Shown: positions 8,448 to 18,025 of the stretch, one piece after another
How the letters are laid out: the number at the start of each line of letters is the position of its first letter
How positions within the stretch are numbered: position 1 is the first letter of the stretch
Origin: Mesorhizobium sp. AR07
GTDB taxonomy: Bacteria > Pseudomonadota > Alphaproteobacteria > Rhizobiales > Rhizobiaceae
Assembly (NCBI RefSeq): GCF_024746815.1
Contig: NZ_CP080525.1
Location: 4,148,501-4,212,500 of the forward strand
DNA: 64,000 bases
Direction: 5' to 3'
The notes under the pieces: generated by a model
Seen by the model: the letters and a program-made list of their open reading frames with translations, nothing else
Database searches by the model: none
What the model was told of the DNA's origin: nothing
Position numbers and translations under genes: made by a program

Positions 8448-8884
8448 TACCTGCGGTCCTTTCGGATGACGAGCTTCAGCCCGGACCAGATTTCATTCAC
8501 TGCGGCGACTTTCACATCGACCAGGTCGAGCTTCAGCGCCTCGGCGCGAACCACGCCCTCGGTGACATCGGTCGGCACGTTCGATGCCTTTTTCGGCCAG
8601 GACACCCAGACCATGCCGTCGCGCTTGATCGCCGCCTCGACATCGCCGAGGCGATCCTCGATCTCGGCGCGCTGCCGGGTGAAGGCATGGACGGCGTCGT
8701 ATTTCAGGGTCGTTCCAGAAATACCGGACCAATCGGCCAGCCGGTCGACATCGGCAAAGGCCACGGCCCCAGCCAGGTCGTCGAGTTCCGACGGCAGCGC
8801 GATGAAGGCGGCAGTCATGCCGTCCTTCAGGCCGAGCTTGGCCGGAAGGGGCGTGCCGGAATATCCCGAAGCCGCCGGCGCCAT
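8447..8884 (-). CDS. DUF3052 domain protein inside the sdh operon
   Basis: A 145-aa cytoplasmic protein with the DUF3052 opening GYSGTPLPAKLGLKDGM and the motif DGMVWVSWPKKAS near residue 90, followed by a VVRAEALKLDLVDVKV strand. It lies 2 bp after sdhA and overlaps sdhB by one base, so it must be expressed with complex II. No function is established for DUF3052. The placement suggests a link to complex II or its control, but this is only inference. Confidence 0.85.
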   Translation of the reverse strand: MAPAASGYSGTPLPAKLGLKDGMTAAFIALPSELDDLAGAVAFADVDRLADWSGISGTTLKYDAVHAFTRQRAEIEDRLGDVEAAIKRDGMVWVSWPKKASNVPTDVTEGVVRAEALKLDLVDVKVAAVNEIWSGLKLVIRKDRR

Positions 8885-8886
8885 CG

Positions 8887-10725
8887 CTAGTACACCCTGG
8901 CCTTCGGCGCGATCTTGGCGAGGCTGATGCCGCCGTCCTTTTCGGCCAGCAGCGGCTCGGTGTGCACCGGCCGGTAGGACAGCGTCACCTTGCCGTCCTC
9001 GCCGAGGCGCGCCAGCGTATGCTTGCGCCAGTTGGTGTCGTCGCGGGCCGAAAAGTCTTCCCGCGCATGCGCGCCGCGGCTCTCCTTGCGCGCCTCGGCG
9101 CTGTAGACCGTGGTGATGGCGTTGGCCATCAGGTTTTCCAGCTCCAGCGTCTCGACCAGATCCGAGTTCCAGATCATCGAGCGGTCGAATACCTTGACAT
9201 CCCTGAGTTCGGTCCAGATTTCCGAAATGCGCTTGCAGCCATTCTCCAGCGATTCCTGCGTGCGGAACACCGCCGCGTCTTCCTGCATCGCCCGCTGCAT
9301 CTTTTCGCGCAGGCTTGCCGTCGGCGTCGAGCCGTTGGCGTGACGCAGCCGGTCGAAACGGTCCATGATCTTTTCGACGGAGGCTTCATTGGGGGCAGGG
9401 ATCGCCGCCTTGCGGTCGATGACCTGGCCGGCCCGGATCGCGGCCGCGCGGCCGAACACCACCAGGTCGATCAGCGAGTTCGAACCGAGCCGATTGGCGC
9501 CGTGCACGGAGGCGCAGCCGGCCTCGCCGGCCGCCATCAGTCCGGGCGACACCTTGTCCGGGCTCCTCGACGTCGGGTTGAGCACCTCGCCCCAGTAATT
9601 GGTCGGCACGCCGCCCATATTGTAGTGGACGGTCGGCAGCACCGGGATCGGCTCCTTGGTCAGGTCGACGCCGGCAAAGATCTTCGCCGATTCCGAAATG
9701 CCCGGCAGCCTCTCATGCAGCACGGCCGGATCGAGATGGTCGAGGTGCAGGAAGATATGGTCCTTCTTGGGGCCGACGCCGCGGCCCTCGCGGATTTCCA
9801 GCGTCATGCAGCGCGAGACGACGTCGCGCGAAGCAAGGTCCTTGGCCGACGGCGCGTAGCGCTCCATGAAGCGTTCACCCTCGGAGTTGACGAGATAGCC
9901 GCCCTCGCCGCGCGCGCCTTCGGTGATCAGGCAACCGGCACCATAGATGCCGGTCGGGTGGAACTGCACGAACTCCATGTCCTGCAGCGGAAAGCCGGCA
10001 CGCGCGGCCATGCCGCCGCCGTCGCCGGTGCAGGTGTGCGCCGAAGTCGCCGAGAAATAGGCGCGGCCATAGCCGCCGGTCGCCAGCACCACCATCTTGG
10101 CCGAGAAGCGGTGGATGGTGCCGTCATCGAGGTTCCAGGCGACGACGCCGGTGCAGGTGCCGTCCGGCTCCATGATCAGGTCGAGCGCGAAATACTCGAT
10201 GAAGAACTGCGCGTTGTTCTTCAGCGACTGGCCGTAGAGCGTGTGCAGGATGGCGTGGCCGGTGCGGTCGGCGGCGGCACAGGTGCGCTGCACCGGCGGA
10301 CCGTCGCCGTAGTTCATCATGTGGCCACCGAATGGCCGCTGGTAGATCTTGCCCTCTTCGGTGCGCGAGAACGGCACGCCGTAATGTTCGAGCTCGTAGA
10401 CGGCCGCCGGCGCTTCGCGCACCAGATATTCCATGGCGTCGACATCGCCCAGCCAGTCCGAGCCCTTGACGGTATCGTACATGTGCCACTGCCAGGAATC
10501 GGGGCCCATATTGGACAGCGAGGCGGCAATGCCGCCTTGCGCCGCCACCGTGTGCGAGCGGGTCGGGAACACCTTGGTGATGCAGGCGGTGCGCAAGCCC
10601 TGTTCGGCCATGCCGAGCGTGGCGCGCAGGCCGGCGCCGCCGGCACCGACGACCACCACGTCGAATTTGTGGTCGACATAGGTATAGCCGGAACCGGTGT
10701 TGGTTCCTTTTGCGTCCTTGGCCAA
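8887..10725 (-). CDS. sdhA: Succinate dehydrogenase flavoprotein subunit
   Basis: Catalytic flavoprotein of complex II (612 aa), oxidising succinate to fumarate. The FAD fold is VVGAGGAGLRATLGMA near residue 25. The FAD-linked histidine lies in TRSHTVAAQGGIAASL. Substrate-site motifs include HPTGIYGAGCLITEGARGEGG and the late HGANRLGSNSLIDLVVFGR. It starts 1 bp after sdhD. Confidence 0.97.
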   Translation of the reverse strand: MAKDAKGTNTGSGYTYVDHKFDVVVVGAGGAGLRATLGMAEQGLRTACITKVFPTRSHTVAAQGGIAASLSNMGPDSWQWHMYDTVKGSDWLGDVDAMEYLVREAPAAVYELEHYGVPFSRTEEGKIYQRPFGGHMMNYGDGPPVQRTCAAADRTGHAILHTLYGQSLKNNAQFFIEYFALDLIMEPDGTCTGVVAWNLDDGTIHRFSAKMVVLATGGYGRAYFSATSAHTCTGDGGGMAARAGFPLQDMEFVQFHPTGIYGAGCLITEGARGEGGYLVNSEGERFMERYAPSAKDLASRDVVSRCMTLEIREGRGVGPKKDHIFLHLDHLDPAVLHERLPGISESAKIFAGVDLTKEPIPVLPTVHYNMGGVPTNYWGEVLNPTSRSPDKVSPGLMAAGEAGCASVHGANRLGSNSLIDLVVFGRAAAIRAGQVIDRKAAIPAPNEASVEKIMDRFDRLRHANGSTPTASLREKMQRAMQEDAAVFRTQESLENGCKRISEIWTELRDVKVFDRSMIWNSDLVETLELENLMANAITTVYSAEARKESRGAHAREDFSARDDTNWRKHTLARLGEDGKVTLSYRPVHTEPLLAEKDGGISLAKIAPKARVY

Positions 10726-10726
10726 C

Positions 10727-11122
10727 TCAGCCTCCGAATGCCAGCTTGAGCAGGGCGAAGATCGAGGCGACGCCGACCGCTATGGTGAAAAAAGTATTGA
10801 GCGCGATCAGCGCCAGCTTCATGCCTTCGCCATGCACATAATCCTCGATGATCACCTGCATGCCGAGCCGCATATGGATAAGCCCGGAGACCAGCACCAG
10901 GGCCAGCACCAACGCCACGAACGGATTGGCGAGCGCTGCCCGCACGTCCGTATAGCCGGCGCCGTTGAGCGCAACCAGGAACCCGACGAAGAACAGCATC
11001 AGCGGGATGTTGGCGATGGCGGTGAGGCGCTGGCGCCAGAAATGGCCGGTGCCCTCGCGGGCGGAACCGAGGCCGCGGACTTTCGCCAGCGGCGTGCGCA
11101 TGTCGGTCTTTCCAGTGCTCAT
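10727..11122 (-). CDS. sdhD: Succinate dehydrogenase membrane anchor subunit SdhD
   Basis: Hydrophobic anchor of 131 aa with three membrane segments. It begins MSTGKTDMRTPLAKVRGLGS and carries the REGTGHFWRQRLTAIANIPL block. The heme ligand region is HMRLGMQVIIEDYVH, with the quinone-site D-Y pair. With SdhC it holds heme b and the ubiquinone site. It starts 2 bp after sdhC and ends 1 bp before sdhA. Confidence 0.95.
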   Translation of the reverse strand: MSTGKTDMRTPLAKVRGLGSAREGTGHFWRQRLTAIANIPLMLFFVGFLVALNGAGYTDVRAALANPFVALVLALVLVSGLIHMRLGMQVIIEDYVHGEGMKLALIALNTFFTIAVGVASIFALLKLAFGG

Positions 11123-11124
11123 GA

Positions 11125-11544
11125 TCAGGCTCCCCGCGCCATATAGCCGGCGATCCAGATCAACAATGTGAGCAGGATCGAGCCGGCCAGCGTCGCCCAG
11201 GCGATCTTCGAAGCCGTATGCTTCTCGAGGCCGGCGCCGGTATCCCACACCAGATGGCGCACGCCACCCAGCATGTGGTGCATCAGCGCCCAGGTGTAGC
11301 CGAACAGGATCAGCCGGCCGAGCCAGGTGCCGAAGGCCCAGTTGACCCAGTCGAACGTCGCTTGCGAGCTTGCCGCCGCCATCAGCCACAGTGCGACCAG
11401 CAGCGTACCGAAATACAGTGCCCCGCCGGTGATGCGATGGATGATCGACATCGTCATCGTGATCGGCGGCCGGTACACGCTCAGATGCGGCGAAAGTGGC
11501 CGATCACGTCTGGCAGATGCGCGGGTGGCTGGTGATTTGCTCAT
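11125..11544 (-). CDS. sdhC: Succinate dehydrogenase cytochrome b556 subunit SdhC
   Basis: Integral membrane cytochrome b subunit of 139 aa. It shows the family signature RPLSPHLSVYRPPITMTMSI and HRITGGALYFGTL. The heme-ligand histidine region is WALMHHMLGGVRHLVWD, and three membrane segments are visible. GGGGGAG precedes the ATG at 11544; the longer upstream reading lacks such a site. It is the first gene of sdhCDA-DUF3052-sdhB. Confidence 0.95.
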   Translation of the reverse strand: MSKSPATRASARRDRPLSPHLSVYRPPITMTMSIIHRITGGALYFGTLLVALWLMAAASSQATFDWVNWAFGTWLGRLILFGYTWALMHHMLGGVRHLVWDTGAGLEKHTASKIAWATLAGSILLTLLIWIAGYMARGA

Positions 11545-11623
11545 GGCTCCCCCAGGTCGGCGTCCCTTGGCCTCAGGTGGAAATGCGGCATTGCCGCTTC
11601 CGGTTGCGACTTCGGACAGCCGG

Positions 11624-11694
11624 TTTCTAATGCTCTTTTTGCACCGCGTCAAAGCCAGAAAATCGTTTCGAAAACGTAATTTAGTCTGACTAAA
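11624..11694 (-). promoter_or_regulatory. Candidate sdh promoter with upstream palindrome
   Basis: On the minus strand TTGACG (11647-11652) is separated by 17 bp from TAGAAA (11624-11629), a plausible sigma-70 promoter with a leader of about 73 nt before sdhC. About 28 bp upstream of the -35 lies a perfect 7+1+7 palindrome, TTTAGTCTGACTAAA (11680-11694). GACTAAA half-sites recall operators of Fe-S/iron regulators of the Rrf2 type; that link is inference. With the palindrome at 11785-11928 this accounts for the sdhC upstream gap. Confidence 0.45.
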
Positions 11695-11784
11695 AGGCAG
11701 GCTCGGGCTTCAATCGATTAGGAGCTGGAAGCCAGAAGCCGGCTCGATATCGCTGCAGTGCAACATGTAGTCTGGCCAAGAGCG

Positions 11785-11928
11785 CAGGTGCATTGAGATT
11801 CAGGTCAGGACGAGCCGAAAATGGTGGTTTCCGAGAACCGGAGCGGAGCGTACTCAAAGTACGTGAGCACCGGAAGCGCAGGAAGCCGCCATTTGCAGGC
11901 CGGCCTCACCTGAATATCAATGCACCTG
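11785..11928. repeat. 144-bp near-perfect palindrome
   Basis: Arms of about 70 bp fold on a centre at GTACTCAAAGTAC (11850-11862). The left arm opens CAGGTGCATTGAGATTCAGG and the right arm closes with the inverse, TGAATATCAATGCACCTG. It ends 1 bp before the stop codon of the minus-strand lipoprotein gene and may act as its 3' hairpin. No coding content was seen. Confidence 0.75.
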
Positions 11929-11929
11929 A

Positions 11930-12328
11930 TTAGCGCTTGCAGGTCACCGGCGTCGACCCCGCCTTCATGACCAACGCTTCGCGGCCATCGATCACAATCG
12001 CGTCATGCGCCTGCTCGTAACGGCTGTTCTGGTTGGCCGGCGAGGCCAGCAGATCCTCGCTGGTGCCGTCGGAGCCGAGAACGCGCACGGAGGTGCCGAG
12101 ATTCTCGATCGTCATCCTGCCGCCGTCCGCGCAACTGTATGTGGCGGTACGCGGCTGCGGCGTGGTCACGTCGGTGACGGCGCCGCCCGTCGAGATGGCG
12201 GGCGCCGATAAACCCGACGCGGCGGTCTTGTTGCCGGCCTTCGGCTCATTGTTCTGCGGCACGCAGGCCATGGCGACCAAAAGCGGCGAAAGGGCAAGCG
12301 TCACCCGAAACGTCCGGCGTAACGCCAT
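11930..12328 (-). CDS. MliC-like lipoprotein (lysozyme inhibitor fold)
   Basis: A 132-aa lipoprotein. The signal peptide ends in the lipobox LVAMAC (Cys 22), followed by a Pro/Ser/Ala-rich linker. The C-terminal part (about 60-132) has the MliC/PliC pattern: ATYSCADGGRMTIENL, a central SPANQNSRYE loop, GREALVMKAGS and a final CKR with paired cysteines. MliC proteins are periplasmic inhibitors of c-type lysozymes; the call rests on motif resemblance. GGGAGGAC precedes the ATG. Confidence 0.65.
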   Translation of the reverse strand: MALRRTFRVTLALSPLLVAMACVPQNNEPKAGNKTAASGLSAPAISTGGAVTDVTTPQPRTATYSCADGGRMTIENLGTSVRVLGSDGTSEDLLASPANQNSRYEQAHDAIVIDGREALVMKAGSTPVTCKR

Positions 12329-12578
12329 ATGCTGTCCTCCCGCGCGGCAGACTAGCCGCGATGCTTTGCCAAGATCAAGATCGTCAGACGCCGAGCTGGA
12401 CGCCGGCCGCGATGGTGCGGCCAAGCATGGCCGAAAGATGGCCACCGGGTTTTCCGCCCGGTCGATATTAACCATGTTTATCGAGACATCGCCGCGAAAC
12501 GCGCCAGCCTCTTAACAAAGGTTAAGAAAAGGTTAATTTCTGATTCGAGGAGGCTTTCCTCTAAACAAGGAGGACGCC

Positions 12579-12941
12579 ATGCGTTCGAAATCGGGAAGAA
12601 TACGCCTTGCGGCGCTCATCGTGACGGCTTCGGTCGTCGGCCTGGCTGCGCCGGCGCTTGCCGGAGCGCGTCATCAGGACCGCGTCTACGCCGATTCGTT
12701 CGGCAATCTCGTCATCGACAGCGCCGCCGGCTACAAGCGCATCCTGGTTGGCGAAGGCAAACTGGCCAAGCAGCTGTCCGACTACACCAGCGCCGGCCAA
12801 CCCAAGGTGATCTACCAGAACGAAGCCGACGAGATATCGGGATACAGAGATTGCTACCGGCCGCCGGTGTTCGTGAAGGGCCGCAGCTACATGTACGGGC
12901 TTTCCGACGGCGAGATGCCCGAGCTCAGCCCCTGCCGCTAG
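12579..12941 (+). CDS. Secreted protein of unknown function
   Basis: A 120-aa protein with a clear Sec signal peptide (basic start, hydrophobic AALIVTASVVGLAAPALAG, cleavage after ALA near residue 28). The mature part contains two cysteines (DCYRPP and the C-terminal SPCR) that could form a disulfide. GGAGG precedes the ATG. It overlaps the convergent GGDEF gene by 17 bp at the 3' ends. No family was recognised. Confidence 0.7.
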   Translation: MRSKSGRIRLAALIVTASVVGLAAPALAGARHQDRVYADSFGNLVIDSAAGYKRILVGEGKLAKQLSDYTSAGQPKVIYQNEADEISGYRDCYRPPVFVKGRSYMYGLSDGEMPELSPCR

Positions 12942-14139
12942 ATGAGATACTGATCCCGGCGGACGACCGTGCGCCGGCCGGCCCGGCCGAAACACGCACG
13001 CAATCGCGCCCGGCATTCTTCGCCAGATAGAGCGCCTGGTCGGCGCGCCGCATCAGATCGGCAAAATCCTCGCTCGGATGAAGCTCGGCGACGCCGAAGC
13101 TCGCGGTGCAGCGATTGTCCGCCGGCAGTCCGTCGATGGGAAGCGCGCCGAAAGCGCTGCGTGTGCCCTCGGCGAACAGCCGGGCAGCGGCAAGATTGGT
13201 TCCCGGCAGGATGATGGCGAACTCCTCGCCGCCGATGCGGCCCGCGACATGATGGCCGGCGGCAGCATCGCGCAGAAAGCCGGCGAAGGTCTCGATCACC
13301 CGGTCGCCGGATGCATGGCCGAAACTGTCGTTAACGCTCTTGAAATGATCGAGGTCGGCGATGACCAGCGCGACCGGCACGCCTTGCCGCACCGCGCCAA
13401 CCACCGCCAGCTCGGCGTGGCGGGCGAAGCCGCCGCGGTTGAGCAGGCGCGACAGCGTGTCCATCTCCGACTTCGACGTCACCTCGGCGAGCACGTCGCG
13501 AACCAGGATGGCCAGCATCAGCAGCGCCAGCGCCAGGCCGAAGACGGTGCCGAGCGACTGCGAGACCAGCGCGTAGCTGCTTTGCAGATAGGCCTGCGGA
13601 TTGGCGCCCCAGCCGCCCAGCGCATGCGCGATAAACGGCTTTGAGGCAAACTGCAGGCCGCTGGCCGCCAGCACCGCCATCAGGATGCGGTCGAGACGGG
13701 CGAGCCTTTGCCTGGACGACCAGACGATGGCGAGACCAATGAACTGCATGACCGCATAGGGAAGCTGGTAGGCCATCATGCGGGTCAGCGACTGGCGCGG
13801 CAGGTCCTGCACGAAATACACCGCGACGGTGGTGGCGAGCAGGAAGAACAGCATCGGCGCCCACGGTGGCGCCACACCATATTTGTGCGCAAGCCCACCA
13901 TTGAAGGCGATGGTGGCGCCAAGGAAGACGGCGAAAGCGGTGACCACCACCGGCCGCGCATCGTCGAAGGCGGGAATGCTGAATTCGACCGCGAAATAGG
14001 CCATGCCCAGGAGATAGGCTGATGCCAGCCAGCGCGGCGACGCACGGCCGGCCTCATGCAACGCGATCGCCATGAAGGACGCCGCCAGCAGGCCGGCAAC
14101 CGACAAATTGATCAACAGGATGAAGTTGGCGCCACTCAT
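12925..14139 (-). CDS. Membrane GGDEF diguanylate cyclase (1)
   Basis: A 404-aa protein with an N-terminal block of about six to seven membrane segments (residues 5-200) and a C-terminal GGDEF domain. The signature appears as GRIGGEEFAIILPG (about 304), preceded by LVIADLDHFKSVNDSFGHASGD, so the metal and GTP sites look intact. No RxxD inhibitory site is present at the usual position upstream. It should make cyclic di-GMP in response to a membrane signal. It lies head-to-tail after a paralogue. Confidence 0.9.
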   Translation of the reverse strand: MSGANFILLINLSVAGLLAASFMAIALHEAGRASPRWLASAYLLGMAYFAVEFSIPAFDDARPVVVTAFAVFLGATIAFNGGLAHKYGVAPPWAPMLFFLLATTVAVYFVQDLPRQSLTRMMAYQLPYAVMQFIGLAIVWSSRQRLARLDRILMAVLAASGLQFASKPFIAHALGGWGANPQAYLQSSYALVSQSLGTVFGLALALLMLAILVRDVLAEVTSKSEMDTLSRLLNRGGFARHAELAVVGAVRQGVPVALVIADLDHFKSVNDSFGHASGDRVIETFAGFLRDAAAGHHVAGRIGGEEFAIILPGTNLAAARLFAEGTRSAFGALPIDGLPADNRCTASFGVAELHPSEDFADLMRRADQALYLAKNAGRDCVRVSAGPAGARSSAGISISSSGRG

Positions 14140-14214
14140 AAGTCTTCTCGCACCCGCCCGACAGCTAGCATCGACGGGCGAAGAAGCCGTTAATTTTTGC
14201 TCGGCCGGACCGGA

Positions 14215-15411
14215 TCAGCCCATCTTGAGCGGCTCCGCCACGAACACCGTTTCCGGCCGCTCGTAGGACAGGCGCACACTGTCGCGACCGTTCTTCTTGG
14301 CCTTGTAGAGCGCGTCGTCGGCACGCCGCATCAGCGGCTCCAGTGCCTCGTCGCCGCTGCGGGCCGCCACGCCGAAGCTGGCGGTCACCTTGGTGCCGGC
14401 AGGCAGCCCGTCGACGTGGCCAGCCGAATAGAGCGTGCGCACGGCCTCGGCGAACAGCCGCGCGGCAGCGAGATCGCTCAAGGGAAGCAGCACGGCGAAC
14501 TCCTCGCCGCCGATACGCCCGGCAATGCCGCGCGCCCCGGCCGCCGACCGAAGCTTGGCGGCGAAGTCGGCGATCACGCGATCGCCCGCCGCATGCCCGT
14601 GCACGTCGTTGAGCGCCTTGAAATGATCGAGATCGGCCAGCACCAGCGCGACCGGAAACCGGGCCGTGGCGCAGTGCCGCAGCAGCAGCATGCCTCGCTC
14701 CTCGAAGCCGCGGCGATTGAGCAGACCCGAAAGCGGATCGGTATAGGTCTCCGTCTTCAGCGCTTTCATCACGTCGAGCGCCGCGGCGGAGAACAGGCAG
14801 AGCGCAATGAGCAGCGACAGCAGTGCGTGCGACAGAAGGGCCGTCGTCCAGTAGGACGAGCCATAGAATCCGTCATAGCTGGTGAAGGGTCCATGCGCGA
14901 TGACGACGACAAGGGTGCGCACGAAGAAGTTCAGGCTCGACAGCAGCGACAGCACGAAGAGGATGTTCTCGGTCGGGCCGTTGCGGCGCACCGGGCGCAG
15001 TTCAGCGGCGACCAGAAGACTGATCCCGCCGAAAGCGAAATTCATCGCCAGGATGCGCCAGGTGAGATCCGGCGCGACGAACAGGAACCAGCACAACGAC
15101 GCCAGGCCGCCGCCGGCCAGCACGCCGATCCCCACATAGGGCACCTTGCGGCCATAGCGGTGGACGATGGCGCTGGACAGGCAGCAGCCGGCAAGTGTGA
15201 AGCAGATGTTCGACGCCAGCTTGGTCAGCTGCATGCCGATGGGCAAGGTGAAATACTGGAGCAGGAAGCCGACCGCAGAGACACTGTAACTGATCGCCAG
15301 CACGGCGAGATAGGGGCGGTGGCGTTGATAGGACCATAGCACGAGGAAGGCCGCGCCGAGTGCCAGCGCGATCGTCGGATTGAGCAGCGCTATCAACAGG
15401 CCGGTGTCCAA
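14215..15411 (-). CDS. Membrane GGDEF diguanylate cyclase (2)
   Basis: A 398-aa paralogue of the next gene downstream with the same plan: several N-terminal membrane helices, then a GGDEF domain with LVLADLDHFKALNDVHGHAAGD and GRIGGEEFAVLLPL (about 301). The GEEF core is intact and the RxxD I-site is absent. The two genes are 75 bp apart and share much of the cyclase half, which suggests tandem duplication followed by divergence of the sensor half. Confidence 0.9.
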   Translation of the reverse strand: MDTGLLIALLNPTIALALGAAFLVLWSYQRHRPYLAVLAISYSVSAVGFLLQYFTLPIGMQLTKLASNICFTLAGCCLSSAIVHRYGRKVPYVGIGVLAGGGLASLCWFLFVAPDLTWRILAMNFAFGGISLLVAAELRPVRRNGPTENILFVLSLLSSLNFFVRTLVVVIAHGPFTSYDGFYGSSYWTTALLSHALLSLLIALCLFSAAALDVMKALKTETYTDPLSGLLNRRGFEERGMLLLRHCATARFPVALVLADLDHFKALNDVHGHAAGDRVIADFAAKLRSAAGARGIAGRIGGEEFAVLLPLSDLAAARLFAEAVRTLYSAGHVDGLPAGTKVTASFGVAARSGDEALEPLMRRADDALYKAKKNGRDSVRLSYERPETVFVAEPLKMG

Positions 15412-15507
15412 AGGACTGTGACTTCCCCTCGCTTACGTCAGGGAAGAGCTTAGAGGGCAAGCCCCAACAAGCGGTTAAGCGAAAGCGAATATGCGGCCGG
15501 ATGAATG

Positions 15508-15540
15508 AAAAAACCCCGGAGCCGCAAAGCTCCGGGGTCT
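15508..15540 (-). terminator. Rho-independent terminator of leuC
   Basis: An 8-bp perfect stem (CCCCGGAG 15514-15521 with CTCCGGGG 15530-15537) is followed on the minus strand by six T residues. It lies 31 bp after the leuC stop. Confidence 0.85.
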
Positions 15541-15570
15541 GGCAAGCTTTCGAAGCCGCGGGCTCCGGCG

Positions 15571-16980
<1,410 letters not shown>

Positions 16981-17061
16981 GTGCGTAAATCCGTCGATAT
17001 GAGAATGGGAAAGAGCAGATGCCGGATCATCAGTCCGGCGAAACGACCTGGACAGGTCGGC

Positions 17062-17190
17062 CTAGGGTAGTCGGCTGGTCAGTGCGCCGGACACGCGCGC
17101 GGAGAAACGCGACGGCAGGCGTTTTCTGTCCTGCAGCACGAACCCCTTGTAAGCCGGATCGCCAAAAAGCTCTTCCATGGCGTGGCTCAT
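17062..17190 (-). CDS. Candidate small protein (42 aa)
   Basis: A short reading frame beginning MSHAMEELFGDPAYKG lies in the otherwise empty 308-bp gap between leuC and the methyltransferase gene. Its third codon positions are mostly G or C, as in neighbouring genes. There is no good Shine-Dalgarno at this ATG, and no family was recognised, so it is only a candidate. Nothing else stands out in the gap. Confidence 0.3.
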   Translation of the reverse strand: MSHAMEELFGDPAYKGFVLQDRKRLPSRFSARVSGALTSRLP

Positions 17191-17288
17191 ACCAATGTTT
17201 TGGCTTTTCGGCAATTGCGGCGTGTCTTCGCAGAACTTGGGTTCCTCGCCCACGAAGTGGGGAGAGGAACTGGCGCCACGCTTGCCAC

Positions 17289-17924
17289 TCAGATTATCTC
17301 GAACACAAACGTCTTCACCAAGGCATCAGGCTCGGCGATCGCGTAGCAGCGGAACCACGGGCTCTGCTCGACCGGCCGCCATTTTTTCGCCTGCTCCAGT
17401 TCATCGAAAACAGTCTGAAACCCGCCGCTTTCGAACACCTGGTCGCGCACGGTGAAGATGGCGTGCCCGCCCTTCTTCGTGATGCGCACCAGTTCGTGCA
17501 GGCCCGATGCCGGCGCATGGCTGATGGTGAACACACCGGTTGAGAAGAAAGCGCGAAAGTGGCCGTCCGGCCATGGCAGCGGCCCGCCCAGCATCGCCTG
17601 CTTCAGGTCGCTGTAGGCATTGCGGCTACCGGCGATCTTCAGCATGTCGTCGGAGAGGTCGAGCCCGGCAATGGCGCCGTAGCCCAGCGCCTTCAGCGAC
17701 GGCCCCGACAGGCCGGTGCCGCAGCCGGCATCGAGCAGCGGCCCGTCGCCCGCCGGCACGTGGCGCGCCACCCAGGCGGTGATCAGGAACGGCAGGAGAT
17801 AACCGAGCGAAGCGGTCTCGCTGTCATAGGTCGCGGCCCATGCGGCATAGGCCTCGGCCAGCGCTTCCGGCGTGTCGGCCGTGTAGACGGAATCCAGCGC
17901 TGCATTGGCTTTGTCGACGATCAT
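17289..17924 (-). CDS. Class I SAM-dependent methyltransferase
   Basis: A 211-aa Rossmann-fold methyltransferase. An N-terminal YAAWAATYDSETASLGY segment, SAM motif I LLDAGCGTGLSG (about 69-80), motif II AGLDLSDDML, and a VRITKKGGHAIFT strand late in the fold are visible. The arrangement resembles the METTL27 (Williams-Beuren region) group of unknown substrate. GTGGAGC precedes the ATG at 17924; an upstream in-frame start lacks support. Confidence 0.85.
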   Translation of the reverse strand: MIVDKANAALDSVYTADTPEALAEAYAAWAATYDSETASLGYLLPFLITAWVARHVPAGDGPLLDAGCGTGLSGPSLKALGYGAIAGLDLSDDMLKIAGSRNAYSDLKQAMLGGPLPWPDGHFRAFFSTGVFTISHAPASGLHELVRITKKGGHAIFTVRDQVFESGGFQTVFDELEQAKKWRPVEQSPWFRCYAIAEPDALVKTFVFEII

Positions 17925-18025
17925 CGGTCGTGCTCCACTGGCCAATGCATGTCGCCCAAAAGTGCGCCGCGGTTTTGGGGCAACGACATGCATAAACCCA
18001 AGATAACGCTGTCGTCGCGAAAAAA

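Noticed and set aside
8962..10749. Open frame of 595 codons opposite sdhA
   Set aside because: Shadow of sdhA caused by GC bias; no start signal or family pattern.
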